A DNA stretch of 64,000 nt, taken from contig NZ_CP097322.1 of the NCBI RefSeq assembly GCF_023515955.1, forward strand, positions 2,730,001 through 2,794,000. Reading direction: 5' to 3'. This DNA comes from Streptomyces sp. RerS4 (GTDB lineage Bacteria > Actinomycetota > Actinomycetes > Streptomycetales > Streptomycetaceae). The notes below the pieces were generated by a model. It did no database searches. It was given only the letters and a program-made list of their open reading frames with translations, and was not told the DNA's origin. Shown in pieces: positions 36,204 to 44,258 of the stretch (the first letter of the stretch is position 1; every line of letters starts with the position of its first letter). The position numbers and the translations under genes are program-made.

Positions 36204-37436
36204 GTGAGCTCCTACCCGCCCAGCGGCCCGCCCCGGAACACGACCCTGCGGCAGCGGCTCGCCGACCTGCGCGGCCCCGCCGTTCCGCCCCGCCCCCTCG
36301 ACGCGCGGGCGCTCGCCGCGCTCGCCGCCAACCCCGGGTGCGGCAGACGCGCCCTGCTCGACGGCGCCGGCGTGGACAAGACGGCACTGGCGACGGCACT
36401 GGGCTCACCCGCCTCGTTCGGGCAGTCGCAGTTCGCGATCGTGCGCGGGAACTCCTTCGAGGCGAAGGTCAAGGCCGACGGCGGGGCCGAACTGCTGCGG
36501 CTGGTGCACGCCCGCCTCGACCCGGCGGCCGAACCGCCCGACTCCGGCGCCCCGGTACCCGACCTCACCGCCGCCGGCCCCGAGGGCCGGGCCGCGCGGA
36601 CGGCGCTGGCCCTGCGGGAGGCCACCGCCGCGCGGACGTGGACCCTGCTGGACCACCCCATGCTGGCCTTGGAGGTCGCGGGCACCCCCGCCTACCTGGA
36701 ACCGGACGCCGTCGTGGTGCACCCCGACGGCCGCTGGACCGTGGTCGAGATCAAGTCGTTCCCGATGATCGACGGAGCGGCCGACGCCGCGAAGGTGGGG
36801 GCCGCCGCCCGGCAGGCCGCCGTCTACGCGCTGGCCCTGGAGCGGACCGCCGCCAAGGTGGAGGGCGCCGAGGTCGGCCACCGGGTGCTGCTCGTCTGCC
36901 CGAAGGACTTCTCCAACCTGCCCACCGCCGCGCTCGTCGACATCCGCCGGGAGCGCTCCGTCACCGTCCGGCAGCTGGAGCGGCTGACGCGCGTCGAGGA
37001 GCTGGCCGCCGCCCTGCCCGCCGGGCTGACCTTCGATCCGACCCGGCCCGCCGAGGAGCTGACCGCCGCCGTCTCCGCCGTCTCCGCGTCCTACGCCCCC
37101 GAGTGCCTGGCCGCCTGCGAGTTGGCCTTCCACTGTCGGGAACGGGCCCGCGCCGCCGGGGAACCGACCGCGCTGGGCCGTTCCGTACGGGGTGAGCTGG
37201 GCGGACTGACCACCGTCGAGGCCGCCCTCGCCGCGGCCGCCGGAGCCCGGCCCGCCGCGGGCGAGCCCTGCGCCGCCGACGAGCCCTGCGCCACCGACCC
37301 CGCCGCCGACGGCCACGCCTGCGATGATCCCGCCGCGGTCGCGCTGCGCCGGGCCGCCCTGCTGCGCGCCGAGGCCCTGGAGCAGGCCGCCGCCCGTCCC
37401 CCGCACCACGCCACGGAGCCCCCCGCATGTCCCTGA
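36204..37436 (+). CDS. Cas4/Dna2-type Fe-S PD-(D/E)XK nuclease, first gene of a three-gene operon
   Basis: This encodes 410 residues from the GTG at 36204. It shows the full RecB/Cas4/Dna2 nuclease signature: Cys46 in NPGCGRRALL, Glu86 in RGNSFEAKV, Asp168 in LEPDAVVVH, Glu182-Ile-Lys184 in VVEIKSFP, and Q204-x3-Y208. It also has a C-terminal cysteine trio C301-x3-C305-x5-C311 that with Cys46 could hold a 4Fe-4S cluster, as in Cas4, AddB and Dna2. The last 100 residues are Ala/Pro-rich. It overlaps the next gene by 10 bases. Expected activity is single-strand or end-processing DNase working with the helicase two genes on. The assignment is from motifs by eye. Confidence 0.75.
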   Translation: MSSYPPSGPPRNTTLRQRLADLRGPAVPPRPLDARALAALAANPGCGRRALLDGAGVDKTALATALGSPASFGQSQFAIVRGNSFEAKVKADGGAELLRLVHARLDPAAEPPDSGAPVPDLTAAGPEGRAARTALALREATAARTWTLLDHPMLALEVAGTPAYLEPDAVVVHPDGRWTVVEIKSFPMIDGAADAAKVGAAARQAAVYALALERTAAKVEGAEVGHRVLLVCPKDFSNLPTAALVDIRRERSVTVRQLERLTRVEELAAALPAGLTFDPTRPAEELTAAVSAVSASYAPECLAACELAFHCRERARAAGEPTALGRSVRGELGGLTTVEAALAAAAGARPAAGEPCAADEPCATDPAADGHACDDPAAVALRRAALLRAEALEQAAARPPHHATEPPACP

Positions 37437-39034
37437 TGCACACCCTGGCCCGGCTGGAGGCGGTCCGGGCCGGGCACGCCCGGCCGCTGGCGACCGTACG
37501 GCACCGCCATCTGAGCGAGCGCCCGCTGGTCCTCGTACCGCTGACCACGGCCGGTGAGGCCGGGGCGCCGCTGGGCGTGATGGTGGGCACCGACCCGGAC
37601 GATCCCGCGGTCCTGGTGGTCCCGCAGCCGCGCGACCGGGACCTGCGCTGGCAGTTCCTGGCCGCGCTGGCCGAGCGTGTGATGCCGTACGTCGACGGGT
37701 ACGCGGACATCGTGGAGCCCGCCGAGCGCACCGAGACCGACCCGGAGAGCGGCAAGAAGGTCAAGGTCGAGGCGGAGCTGTGCGTGGACGCGCCGCAGAT
37801 CGTGGTGCCGAGCCGCGCGGGCGTGGAGTACGTACGCCTCCTCGGCCGTTCCATGCGGTTCCGGCGGACCGCCGAGGAGGACCCCGAGAACCCGTACCCG
37901 GCGCCGGCGCGGGTGCCGCTGCTGGGCCGCTGGTTCACCCACCTCGCGGAACGCTCCCGGGTCCCCGGCTCCTCGATGCTGGTCGCCGCGACCGAACTGC
38001 TCGGACGGCACTGGGCCACCGGCCAGAGCACCCTGGAGGACCAGCACCTCGGCGCCCTGCTGGGCTGGATAGCACCGCCCGACGGGGTGTCGGGGGCCGC
38101 GTGGGCGCTGCGCGCCGAGCTGGAACGGGGGCCCGACGGCCGGCTCCTCGTCCCGCCGGCCGGACCGGCCACCGATCCGGCCTTCGACAACCGGCTGCTG
38201 GCCCCGGCCATCGCACGCTTCGACGCGGCGCGGGCCGCCGCGCAGGCGGCGGACGCGGCGGACCGGGCGGACCGGGTCGTCGCGGCGGACGCGGCTGTCG
38301 ACGCCGCCGAACGCGAGATCCGGGAGCTGGTCCGCGGTCAGATGGAGCACACCTGGCGGCACACCTGGGAAGCCCTGGCCCTGCTGCGCGCGCTGCCGCC
38401 GGGCGAGCGGACCGAGGAACGCTGGACCCGCGACCGCTGGTCCTTCACCGGCCACCGCGACCGCGTCCGCGCGGGCGAGCCCCCGCAGCCGCGCCGCGAC
38501 GACGCGGTGACGGCGGCCCAGAAGCTCGCGACGCGCGAGACCGAGCAGGTCCGCCTCGACGCCCAGGAGGCGCTGGACGACCCGCTGGTCATGGCGGGCC
38601 GGCGGCTCGCGGGCGAGGCCTTCGCCGGCGAGGTCACCGAGGTGCTGATGGAGTGGACGGAGGGCAAGCGGCCCCGGCCGCGCCCGCTGGTCACGGTGGC
38701 CACCGAGGACCGGCCGCAGCTCGCCGAGGGCGGGGGCGGGAAGGTGTACCGCTCCCTGGACGGCCGGCAGCAGGCGTTCGCGTTCGTCGGCGTCGACGAG
38801 GACGGGCGGCTGCTGCTGCGCGTCCTCGACAAGATGGGCGCGGGCCGTGAGCCCGCGCCGGGCTCGGTCCCGGAGAAGGGCGACCGGGTGTGCTGGACCC
38901 TGTTCGAACACGACGCGCGGGGCGGCCCGAAGCTGCCCGATCCGGAGAACACCCCGTGGACCCACGGCGGCCCGCCCGGCCTGTCGGGTGCCGCCACGCT
39001 CCCCGATTCGATCACCGACGAGGACCTCCTGTGA
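37427..39034 (+). CDS. Unrecognised 535-residue partner protein between nuclease and helicase
   Basis: I do not recognise a family. There is no signal peptide or membrane helix. The N-terminal 110 residues are mixed alpha/beta (RPLVLVPLTTAGEAGAPLGVMVGTDPDDPAVLVVPQPRDRDLRWQF). Residues about 265-420 are strongly helical and charged (FDAARAAAQAADAADRADRV...WEALALLRALPPGERTEERW). The end is a beta-rich module (VYRSLDGRQQAFAFVGVDEDGRLLLRVL). It overlaps both neighbours (10 and 4 bases), which implies fixed stoichiometry with the nuclease and helicase. A role as clamp, adaptor or target-recognition subunit is inference. An alternative ATG lies at 37436. Confidence 0.7.
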   Translation: MSLMHTLARLEAVRAGHARPLATVRHRHLSERPLVLVPLTTAGEAGAPLGVMVGTDPDDPAVLVVPQPRDRDLRWQFLAALAERVMPYVDGYADIVEPAERTETDPESGKKVKVEAELCVDAPQIVVPSRAGVEYVRLLGRSMRFRRTAEEDPENPYPAPARVPLLGRWFTHLAERSRVPGSSMLVAATELLGRHWATGQSTLEDQHLGALLGWIAPPDGVSGAAWALRAELERGPDGRLLVPPAGPATDPAFDNRLLAPAIARFDAARAAAQAADAADRADRVVAADAAVDAAEREIRELVRGQMEHTWRHTWEALALLRALPPGERTEERWTRDRWSFTGHRDRVRAGEPPQPRRDDAVTAAQKLATRETEQVRLDAQEALDDPLVMAGRRLAGEAFAGEVTEVLMEWTEGKRPRPRPLVTVATEDRPQLAEGGGGKVYRSLDGRQQAFAFVGVDEDGRLLLRVLDKMGAGREPAPGSVPEKGDRVCWTLFEHDARGGPKLPDPENTPWTHGGPPGLSGAATLPDSITDEDLL

Positions 39035-40362
39035 CCGCCTTCGACCCGGGCGCGGCCGCCGCCCAGGCGACCGCCGCCATCCTGCGCGACACCCTGCACG
39101 GCACCGAGCGGGGCGTGGTCGTCGATTCGCCGCCGGGGGCCGGGAAGTCCACGCTGGTGGTGCGCGCGGCCCGGGAGTTGGCCGCCGCCGGGCGCCGGCT
39201 GATGGTGGTGGCGCAGACCAACGCGCAGGTCGACGACCTGGTGCTGCGGCTGGCCGACAAGGATCCGGAGCTGAAGGTCGGCCGGCTGCACAGCAGTGAC
39301 GGGGACGCGTACGACCCGGCGCTGCGCGAGCTGCCGTCGGTGACGCTGTCGGCGAAGCCGGGGGATCTGGCGGAGCTGCCGATCACCATCTCGACCGCCG
39401 CGAAGTGGGCGTACGTGAAGGACGCGGAGCCGTGGGAGCACGCGATCGTCGACGAGGCGTACCAGATGCGGTCCGACGCGCTGCTGGCGGTGGCCGGACT
39501 GTTCGAGCGGGCGCTGTTCGTGGGGGACCCCGGGCAGCTGGACCCGTTCAGCGTGGTCGGCGCGGAGCAGTGGGCGGGGCTGTCGTACGACCCGTCGGCG
39601 TCGGCGGTCTCCACCCTGCTGGCCCACAACCCGCAGCTGCCGCAGCACCGGCTGCCGGTGTCGTGGCGGCTCCCGGCGAGCGCGGCGCCGCTGGTCTCGC
39701 GGGCGTTCTACCCGTACAGCCGGTTCCGCAGCGGTACGGGTCCGGGTGAGCGGCGGCTCGCGTACGGGGTCGCGGGCGACGGTTCGGGCCCCGACCGGGT
39801 GCTGGACGAGGCCGCCGAGGCGGGCTGGGGCCTGCTGGAGCTGCCGGCGCGGCACACCCCGCGCACGGATCCGGAGGCGGTGCGGGCGGTGGCGCTGGTC
39901 GTGCGGCGGGCGCTGGACCGGGGCGCGGTGACCTCCGACGAGCAGGCCCCCGACCCGGTCCCGCTGACGGCGGACCGCATCGCGGTCGGCACCGCCCACC
40001 GCGACCAGGCCGCCGCCGTGCGGGCCGCGTTGACGATGCTCGGGGTCTCGGGGGTGACCGTGGACACCGCGAACCGCCTCCAAGGCCGCGAGTACGACCT
40101 CACGGTGGTCCTGCACCCCCTGTCGGGCCGCCCCGACGCGACGGCCTTCCACCTGGAGACCGGCCGCCTGTGCGTCCTGGCCTCCCGCCACCGCCACGCC
40201 TGCGTCGTGGTGGCCCGCGCGGGCATAGCGGAACTCCTGGACGACCACCCGTCGACGGAACCGGTCCAACTGGGCGTCACCGTCAAATTCCCCGATGGTT
40301 GGGAGGCGAACCACTCGGTACTGGCCCACCTCGCCGAACACCGCGTCACCTGGCGACCCTGA
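39031..40362 (+). CDS. Superfamily 1 helicase, Dna2/UPF1-like
   Basis: This is a 443-residue two-RecA-domain helicase without large insertions. Motifs in order are: Gln12 upstream of Walker A PPGAGKST (residues 34-41), Ia VAQTNAQVDDLV, Walker B VDEAYQM (Asp141-Glu142), III FVGDPGQLDPF, IV-like GTAHRDQAAAVRAAL, V TANRLQGREYD, VI RLCVLASRHRHACVVVAR. This set is typical of UPF1/Dna2-type (SF1B) enzymes. The GTG start overlaps the previous stop (GTGA). Its last 73 bases are inside a direct repeat that is copied again just downstream. Together with the Fe-S nuclease it looks like a Dna2-type machine split over genes. Confidence 0.85.
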   Translation: MTAFDPGAAAAQATAAILRDTLHGTERGVVVDSPPGAGKSTLVVRAARELAAAGRRLMVVAQTNAQVDDLVLRLADKDPELKVGRLHSSDGDAYDPALRELPSVTLSAKPGDLAELPITISTAAKWAYVKDAEPWEHAIVDEAYQMRSDALLAVAGLFERALFVGDPGQLDPFSVVGAEQWAGLSYDPSASAVSTLLAHNPQLPQHRLPVSWRLPASAAPLVSRAFYPYSRFRSGTGPGERRLAYGVAGDGSGPDRVLDEAAEAGWGLLELPARHTPRTDPEAVRAVALVVRRALDRGAVTSDEQAPDPVPLTADRIAVGTAHRDQAAAVRAALTMLGVSGVTVDTANRLQGREYDLTVVLHPLSGRPDATAFHLETGRLCVLASRHRHACVVVARAGIAELLDDHPSTEPVQLGVTVKFPDGWEANHSVLAHLAEHRVTWRP

Positions 40363-40527
40363 CCGAGCGCGCCACCACCCGCCGGACGGAGTCCGGCCCG
40401 GCGCCGCAGGCGGCCAAAAGACACAGCCCCGATGGTTGGGAGGCGAACCACTCGGTACTGGCCCACCTCGCCGAACACCGCGTCACCTGGCGACCCTGAC
40501 CGAGCGCGCCACCACCCGCCGGACGGA
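40290..40527 (+). repeat. Perfect 101-bp direct repeat copying the end of the helicase gene
   Basis: Bases 40290-40390 and 40427-40527 are identical by eye over 101 bp, offset by 137 bp with a 36-bp unique spacer. The first copy spans the last 73 coding bases and stop of the helicase gene; the second lies wholly between genes. Perfect identity suggests a recent duplication. Confidence 0.95.
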
Positions 40528-40655
40528 TGGAGTGGGGCGCGGTGGTGCTGCGCCGAATGGGTCGGGCGGCGGGGGTGAAGATGTCACGGGCGGGACATTT
40601 CGGGCGGGCAGCGTAGGGTGGCCGTCGTTCACCGGTGACGGAAGGACCGACGTCC

Positions 40656-41198
40656 ATGACGTACGAACGACACGCCCGCGCGGCCCGTCCCGGCGGTCCG
40701 GCGCCGGTCGCCACCGTCACCCACGACCTCGGCCTGCTGCTGCTCCGGCTCGTCGTCGGGCTCACCATGGCCGGCCACGGCTCGCAGAAGCTCTTCGGCT
40801 GGTTCGACGGCCCGGGGCTCAGCGCGACCGGCAAGGGCTTCACGAAGGCCGGGTATCCCGCCGGGGACGTCATGGCCGTCCTCGCGGCGCTTTCCGAGAC
40901 CTTCGGCGGCCTCGCCCTCGCGCTCGGGCTGCTCACGCCGCTCGCCGGGGCGGCCCTGATCGGCGTCTTCATCAACATCCTCGACGTCCGAGGCCTCCAC
41001 GCCTACTTCCCACCGAAGGGCGTCGAGCTCGAAGTGGCGTTGTTCGCCGGGGTCCTCGCCCTCACCCTCACCGGGCCGGGCCGCTTCTCCGTCGACCACT
41101 TCCTCCCCGTGCTGCGGGAGTCGCGGCCCCGCTTCGCCCTGCTCGCCGTGGCGCTCGGGGTCGCGGCCGGACTCGTCACCTTCTTCCTGCGGGACTGA
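40656..41198 (+). CDS. DoxX-family membrane protein
   Basis: A 180-residue protein with four hydrophobic helices: LGLLLLRLVVGLTMAGHGSQKLFGWF (with the conserved G-x-x-K-L motif), VMAVLAALSETFGGLALALGL, FAGVLALTLTGPG and LLAVALGVAAGLVTFFL. DoxX/DoxD proteins are membrane partners in redox and thiol homeostasis; the role here is unknown. GGAAGGA precedes the ATG at 40656. Confidence 0.85.
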   Translation: MTYERHARAARPGGPAPVATVTHDLGLLLLRLVVGLTMAGHGSQKLFGWFDGPGLSATGKGFTKAGYPAGDVMAVLAALSETFGGLALALGLLTPLAGAALIGVFINILDVRGLHAYFPPKGVELEVALFAGVLALTLTGPGRFSVDHFLPVLRESRPRFALLAVALGVAAGLVTFFLRD

Positions 41199-41314
41199 CG
41201 CGGGGCGGGCCGTGGCGTCAGGCCGCGCGGGCCCCGAGGGCGGTGCCTACGATGGTGGGGCAATGCCGCACCCGCACCGCATCCGCATCCGCATCCATCG
41301 AGGAGGCGCGGCGC

Positions 41315-41668
41315 ATGGCCCAGCAGCAGATCCCCGGCATCGACCCCACGGCGCGGCCCACCGGTGACGGATGCGCGGAATGCCTGGCGGGCGGCGGGTG
41401 GTGGTTCCACCTGCGGCGCTGCGCCCAGTGCGGGAACATCGGCTGCTGCGACTCGTCGCCGGCGCAGCACGCCACGCGGCACGCCCGCGAGTCCGGGCAC
41501 CCCTTCCTGACCAGCTTCGAGCCGGGCGAGTCGTGGTTCTGGAACGTCGAGACGGAGCGGTACCTCGACGGGCCCGAGCTGGCGCCGCCCACCTCGCACC
41601 CGGTCGAGCAGCCGGCCCCGGGGCCGCAGGGCATGGTTCCGGACGACTGGCAGAGCCGACTGCACTGA
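41315..41668 (+). CDS. UBP-type zinc-finger protein
   Basis: This encodes 117 residues. The ZnF-UBP fold is marked by GCAECLAGGGWWFHLRRCAQCGNIGCCDSSPAQHATRHARESGHP, giving Cys and His ligands in the order C-x2-C...C-x2-C-x3-C...H...H. Eukaryotic relatives bind the ubiquitin C-terminus. Bacterial copies are common in actinobacteria, which carry Pup rather than ubiquitin, and have no known partner. GAGGAGG precedes the ATG at 41315. The upstream DNA has a short GCATCC triplet-like repeat. Confidence 0.87.
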   Translation: MAQQQIPGIDPTARPTGDGCAECLAGGGWWFHLRRCAQCGNIGCCDSSPAQHATRHARESGHPFLTSFEPGESWFWNVETERYLDGPELAPPTSHPVEQPAPGPQGMVPDDWQSRLH

Positions 41669-41707
41669 CGCGGCCACGCGGGGTTCACCGCGACATCAGC
41701 CCCCGGG

Positions 41708-42196
41708 TCAGTCGCTCCCCTTGCGCGCGACGCCGAGCCGCACGCGCAGGGTCTCGCCGATCTCCGCGAGCGTGGCGAGCTGCTCCGGGGTCAGGACGTC
41801 GATCAGGTGGCGGCGTACGGATTCCACGTGCGGCGGCGCCGCCGCCGTGATGGCGGCCACCCCGGCGGGGGTGAGCACCACCTCCGCGCCGCGTCCGTCG
41901 GAGGCCACCTCCTCGCGGCGGACCAGGCCGCGCTGTTGCATCCGGGTGAGCTGGTGGGAGAGCCGGCTGCGCGACCACTGCATGAGCACCGCGAGCGCGC
42001 TGACCCGGGTGCGGTGGCCGTCGGTCGAGCCGAGCACCGACAGGACGTCGTAGTCCGCCTCGGAGAGTCCGCTGTCCTGGGCGAGGTCGCGCGCGATCCC
42101 CGCGTTGACGAGGGGGAACATCCGCCGCCACGCGTACCAGGCCTGCTGCTCGGGCTCGGTGAGCCAGCGCGGGGTGGGCTCGGAGGCTTCGTCCAT
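41708..42196 (-). CDS. MarR-family transcriptional regulator
   Basis: A 162-residue winged-helix repressor: N-terminal dimerisation helices (PEQQAWYAWRRMFPLVNAGIARDL), recognition region RVSALAVLMQWSRSRLSHQLTRMQQRGLVRREE and wing DGRGAEVVLTPAG. It is divergent from the FMN-reductase gene across a 135-bp region with three related palindromic half-site clusters (42217-42281). It most likely represses that reductase in response to a small aromatic or quinone-like ligand. Confidence 0.9.
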   Translation of the reverse strand: MDEASEPTPRWLTEPEQQAWYAWRRMFPLVNAGIARDLAQDSGLSEADYDVLSVLGSTDGHRTRVSALAVLMQWSRSRLSHQLTRMQQRGLVRREEVASDGRGAEVVLTPAGVAAITAAAPPHVESVRRHLIDVLTPEQLATLAEIGETLRVRLGVARKGSD

Positions 42197-42216
42197 GGCC
42201 CCACTCTAACCAAATC

Positions 42217-42281
42217 GATGACACATCACCTATCTAGTTGACATATCAAGGGGTCCACGCTTTCCTAGGTGACACGTCAAC
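42217..42281. promoter_or_regulatory. Three candidate MarR operators
   Basis: Three related inverted-repeat sites: GATGACACATCACC (42217-42230), TTGACATATCAA (42238-42249) and GGTGACACGTCAAC (42268-42281). Their centres are about 20 and 31 bp apart, i.e. on the same helix face. The middle one contains a TTGACA that could be a -35 box. Confidence 0.6.
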
Positions 42282-42331
42282 AACCACAATGCATCCGGCA
42301 CACCACCCCGGACCCTCAAGGGAGTTCACGC

Positions 42332-42889
42332 ATGACCCGCCTGCACGTCATCTCCGCCGCCACCCGCCCCACCTCCTCCGGCCGTCCGCTCGCCCGCTGG
42401 GTCACCGAGCTGGCCGGCGCCCGCGGCGACTTCGAGGTCACCCCGGTGGACCTCGCCGAGATCGCCCTGCCGCTGCTGGACGAGCCCGAGTACGCCTCCA
42501 GCGGCGTCTACACCCACCAGCACACCCGCGACTGGAGCGCGCTCGTCGACTCCGCCGACGCCTTCCTCTTCGTGATGCCGATGTACAACGGCGGCTTCAC
42601 CGCCCCCTTCAAGAACGCCATCGACTTCCTCTACCGCGAGTGGGACGGCAAGCCGGTCGGCCTGGTCAGCTACAGCGCGGGCCCCACGGGCGGCGCCCCG
42701 GCCGCCGAGATGCTGCTGCCGGTGCTCACCCGCGTCGGCATGCTGCCCGCCGCGCGCTCTCTGGCCATCCCCGGCATCAACGCCCTGATCGGGCCCGAGG
42801 GCTTCGAGGCCCCCGAGGGCCTCGCGGACCGGCTGGCCGGCGTACTGGACGACGTCGCGGCGCTGGCCAAGGAACCGGTCACGATCTGA
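42332..42889 (+). CDS. NADPH-dependent FMN reductase
   Basis: This 185-residue flavodoxin-like reductase has the FMN-phosphate loop at the N-terminus (ISAATRPTSSGRPLARW), the family-typical FLFVMPMYNGGFTAPFKNAIDFLYREW, and SYSAGPTGGAPAAEML. Such enzymes reduce quinones, azo dyes or chromate, or supply FMNH2. The ATG at 42332 follows AAGGGAG. The divergent MarR gene and shared operators suggest substrate-induced expression. Confidence 0.9.
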   Translation: MTRLHVISAATRPTSSGRPLARWVTELAGARGDFEVTPVDLAEIALPLLDEPEYASSGVYTHQHTRDWSALVDSADAFLFVMPMYNGGFTAPFKNAIDFLYREWDGKPVGLVSYSAGPTGGAPAAEMLLPVLTRVGMLPAARSLAIPGINALIGPEGFEAPEGLADRLAGVLDDVAALAKEPVTI

Positions 42890-42966
42890 CCATCCGCCCC
42901 CTTGCGCGGCGTTGGACAATGGTGGGTGGCCCGGAAGCATCACGCACGCCCAGCAGGAGGACACGC

Positions 42967-43314
42967 ATGGCAGAGCCCGAGCGGACCGAGCGGAGGCTGC
43001 GGCCCGCGCCGCTGCTCTTCGAGCCCTCGGAGGCCGCCGCGGACCCCGAGCACTTCTTCGACCTGGAGTCGATCGAGGACCCGCGCGAGCTGCTCGCACG
43101 GGCCACCGAGCTGACGCTGGCCTTCCGGGCGGCGCAGGACAGAGCGGTGGAGTTCCAGGCGATGGCGGCGGCGCAGCTCGCGGACCCGACGCGGTTCGAC
43201 CGGCTCTCGCCCGGAGCCATCGCGGAGGCCGCCGACTGGACCGAGGACTACGCGCGCAAGATGATCGAGTTCGGCGTGGAGCTCCAGCGCGGCACCGCTC
43301 CCGACCTGGACTGA
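42967..43314 (+). CDS. Small conserved helical protein
   Basis: A 115-residue acidic protein, mostly helical (EHFFDLESIEDPRELLARATELTLAFRAAQDRAVEFQAMAAAQLADP) and ending RKMIEFGVELQRG. There is no signal or membrane segment. GGAGG lies 7 bases before the ATG. I do not recognise a family; it is conserved in Streptomyces as far as I recall. It follows the FMN reductase by 77 bases and may share its transcript. Confidence 0.65.
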   Translation: MAEPERTERRLRPAPLLFEPSEAAADPEHFFDLESIEDPRELLARATELTLAFRAAQDRAVEFQAMAAAQLADPTRFDRLSPGAIAEAADWTEDYARKMIEFGVELQRGTAPDLD

Positions 43315-43480
43315 CCGTGGGCCGCACCGGCGCCCCGCCCCCACCCGCGGGGCGGGCGCGCGGGGGTCGCCGTACTGCGGCGGCATATGCGCGGCGCAAC
43401 ATACACCCTTCACGGTCACCCTGTCCCGGTTTTCCGTAACCACGCGGATTCGACTGGCTACGCGGGGTAGACCATGGCAT

Positions 43481-44008
43481 ATGACGACCCTGACGACGGC
43501 AGCCGCCCGACCCGCCCTCGAAGGCCTCGACGCGCGCCCCGCGCCCGCCACCCAGGTCACCCCGCAGGGTGCCGCCTGGCTGGCCTCCGCGTCCGCGCAC
43601 CCGCGCGCCACCCTCGCCGTGTGGGAGAACCGGCCGGCCTCCCCCGCCGTGCTGCCCTGCGGGACCGCCTTCGACGTCGTCAACGTCCCCCTCGTCCTCG
43701 GCCGCCGGATGCTCGACCTGCTCTGGGAGCAGGGGCCCGGCTCCGGTCCGGCCGCCGTCCACCGGGGGCGGATGCTGCTCTTCGCGACCCCGGGCACGGC
43801 CCAGCGGCTGCCGGCCCTGCTGGCGTGGGAGGAGTGGGGACCGGCCGCCCCGGCGCCGCTGTGCCACGGCCACGGCGACGCGGTGACGGTCCCGCCCCTG
43901 GCCCCGGTCCCGGGTCCGTCGCGCTGGCTGGTGGCCCCCGACACCCGCCTGCCCTGGCTGCCGGGCCCGGACTCCCTGCTGTGGGCGTTCCTGCACGCGG
44001 CGCGGTGA
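43481..44008 (+). CDS. Small primase/polymerase-like conserved protein
   Basis: This encodes 175 residues. The sequence AAWLASASAHPRATLAVWENRPASPAVLPCGTAFDVVNVPLVLGRRMLDLLWEQGPGSGPAA matches a family of short streptomycete proteins annotated as bifunctional DNA primase/polymerase N-terminal domains. The polymerase acidic residues are not evident, so it may be a non-catalytic relative. The start is the ATG at 43481; an out-of-frame ATG at 43474 belongs to an overlapping spurious frame. Confidence 0.6.
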   Translation: MTTLTTAAARPALEGLDARPAPATQVTPQGAAWLASASAHPRATLAVWENRPASPAVLPCGTAFDVVNVPLVLGRRMLDLLWEQGPGSGPAAVHRGRMLLFATPGTAQRLPALLAWEEWGPAAPAPLCHGHGDAVTVPPLAPVPGPSRWLVAPDTRLPWLPGPDSLLWAFLHAAR

Positions 44009-44131
44009 CCTGCCCCCCCCCGACCTGACCCGACCTGACCTGCGACGCGAGCGGCAAGCGCGTCCCACCCCGTGATCGGCATCGATTTTTCCTTCGAGCG
44101 ACCGGGGTGCTAATGTCTACCTCGTCAGCAA

Positions 44132-44205
44132 GCGCCGCTAGCTCAGTTGGTTAGAGCAGCTGACTCTTAATCAGCGGGTCCGGGGTTCGAGTCCCTGGCG
44201 GCGCA
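44132..44205 (+). tRNA. tRNA-Lys (CTT), copy 1
   Basis: A cloverleaf with acceptor GCGCCGC / GCGGCGC, anticodon loop ACTCTTAAT (CTT), TpsiC GGGGTTCGAGTCCC, discriminator A. CCA is not encoded. The sequence is identical to the copies at 52000 (minus) and 59380. Confidence 0.97.
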
Positions 44206-44212
44206 CAGACGG

Positions 44213-44248
44213 AAGAAGGCCCCCACTCCTCGGAGTGGGGGCCTTCTT
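44213..44248. terminator. Bidirectional terminator between tRNA-Lys and the M6 protease gene
   Basis: A 17-bp perfect stem (AAGAAGGCCCCCACTCC / GGAGTGGGGGCCTTCTT) with a very tight loop, between convergent units. Confidence 0.85.
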
Positions 44249-44258
44249 CGTTCCGCCC

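Noticed and set aside
36204..40362. Calling the nuclease-helicase operon a named defence system such as Gabija, Zorya, Mokosh or a CRISPR-Cas4 module
   Set aside because: None fits: no TOPRIM/OLD, no ZorAB motor, no PLD nuclease and no other cas genes or array are present.
33178..44008. Treating the two primase/polymerase-like small proteins as active primases
   Set aside because: No catalytic acidic residues or zinc knuckle could be seen; the similarity is only to annotated short relatives.
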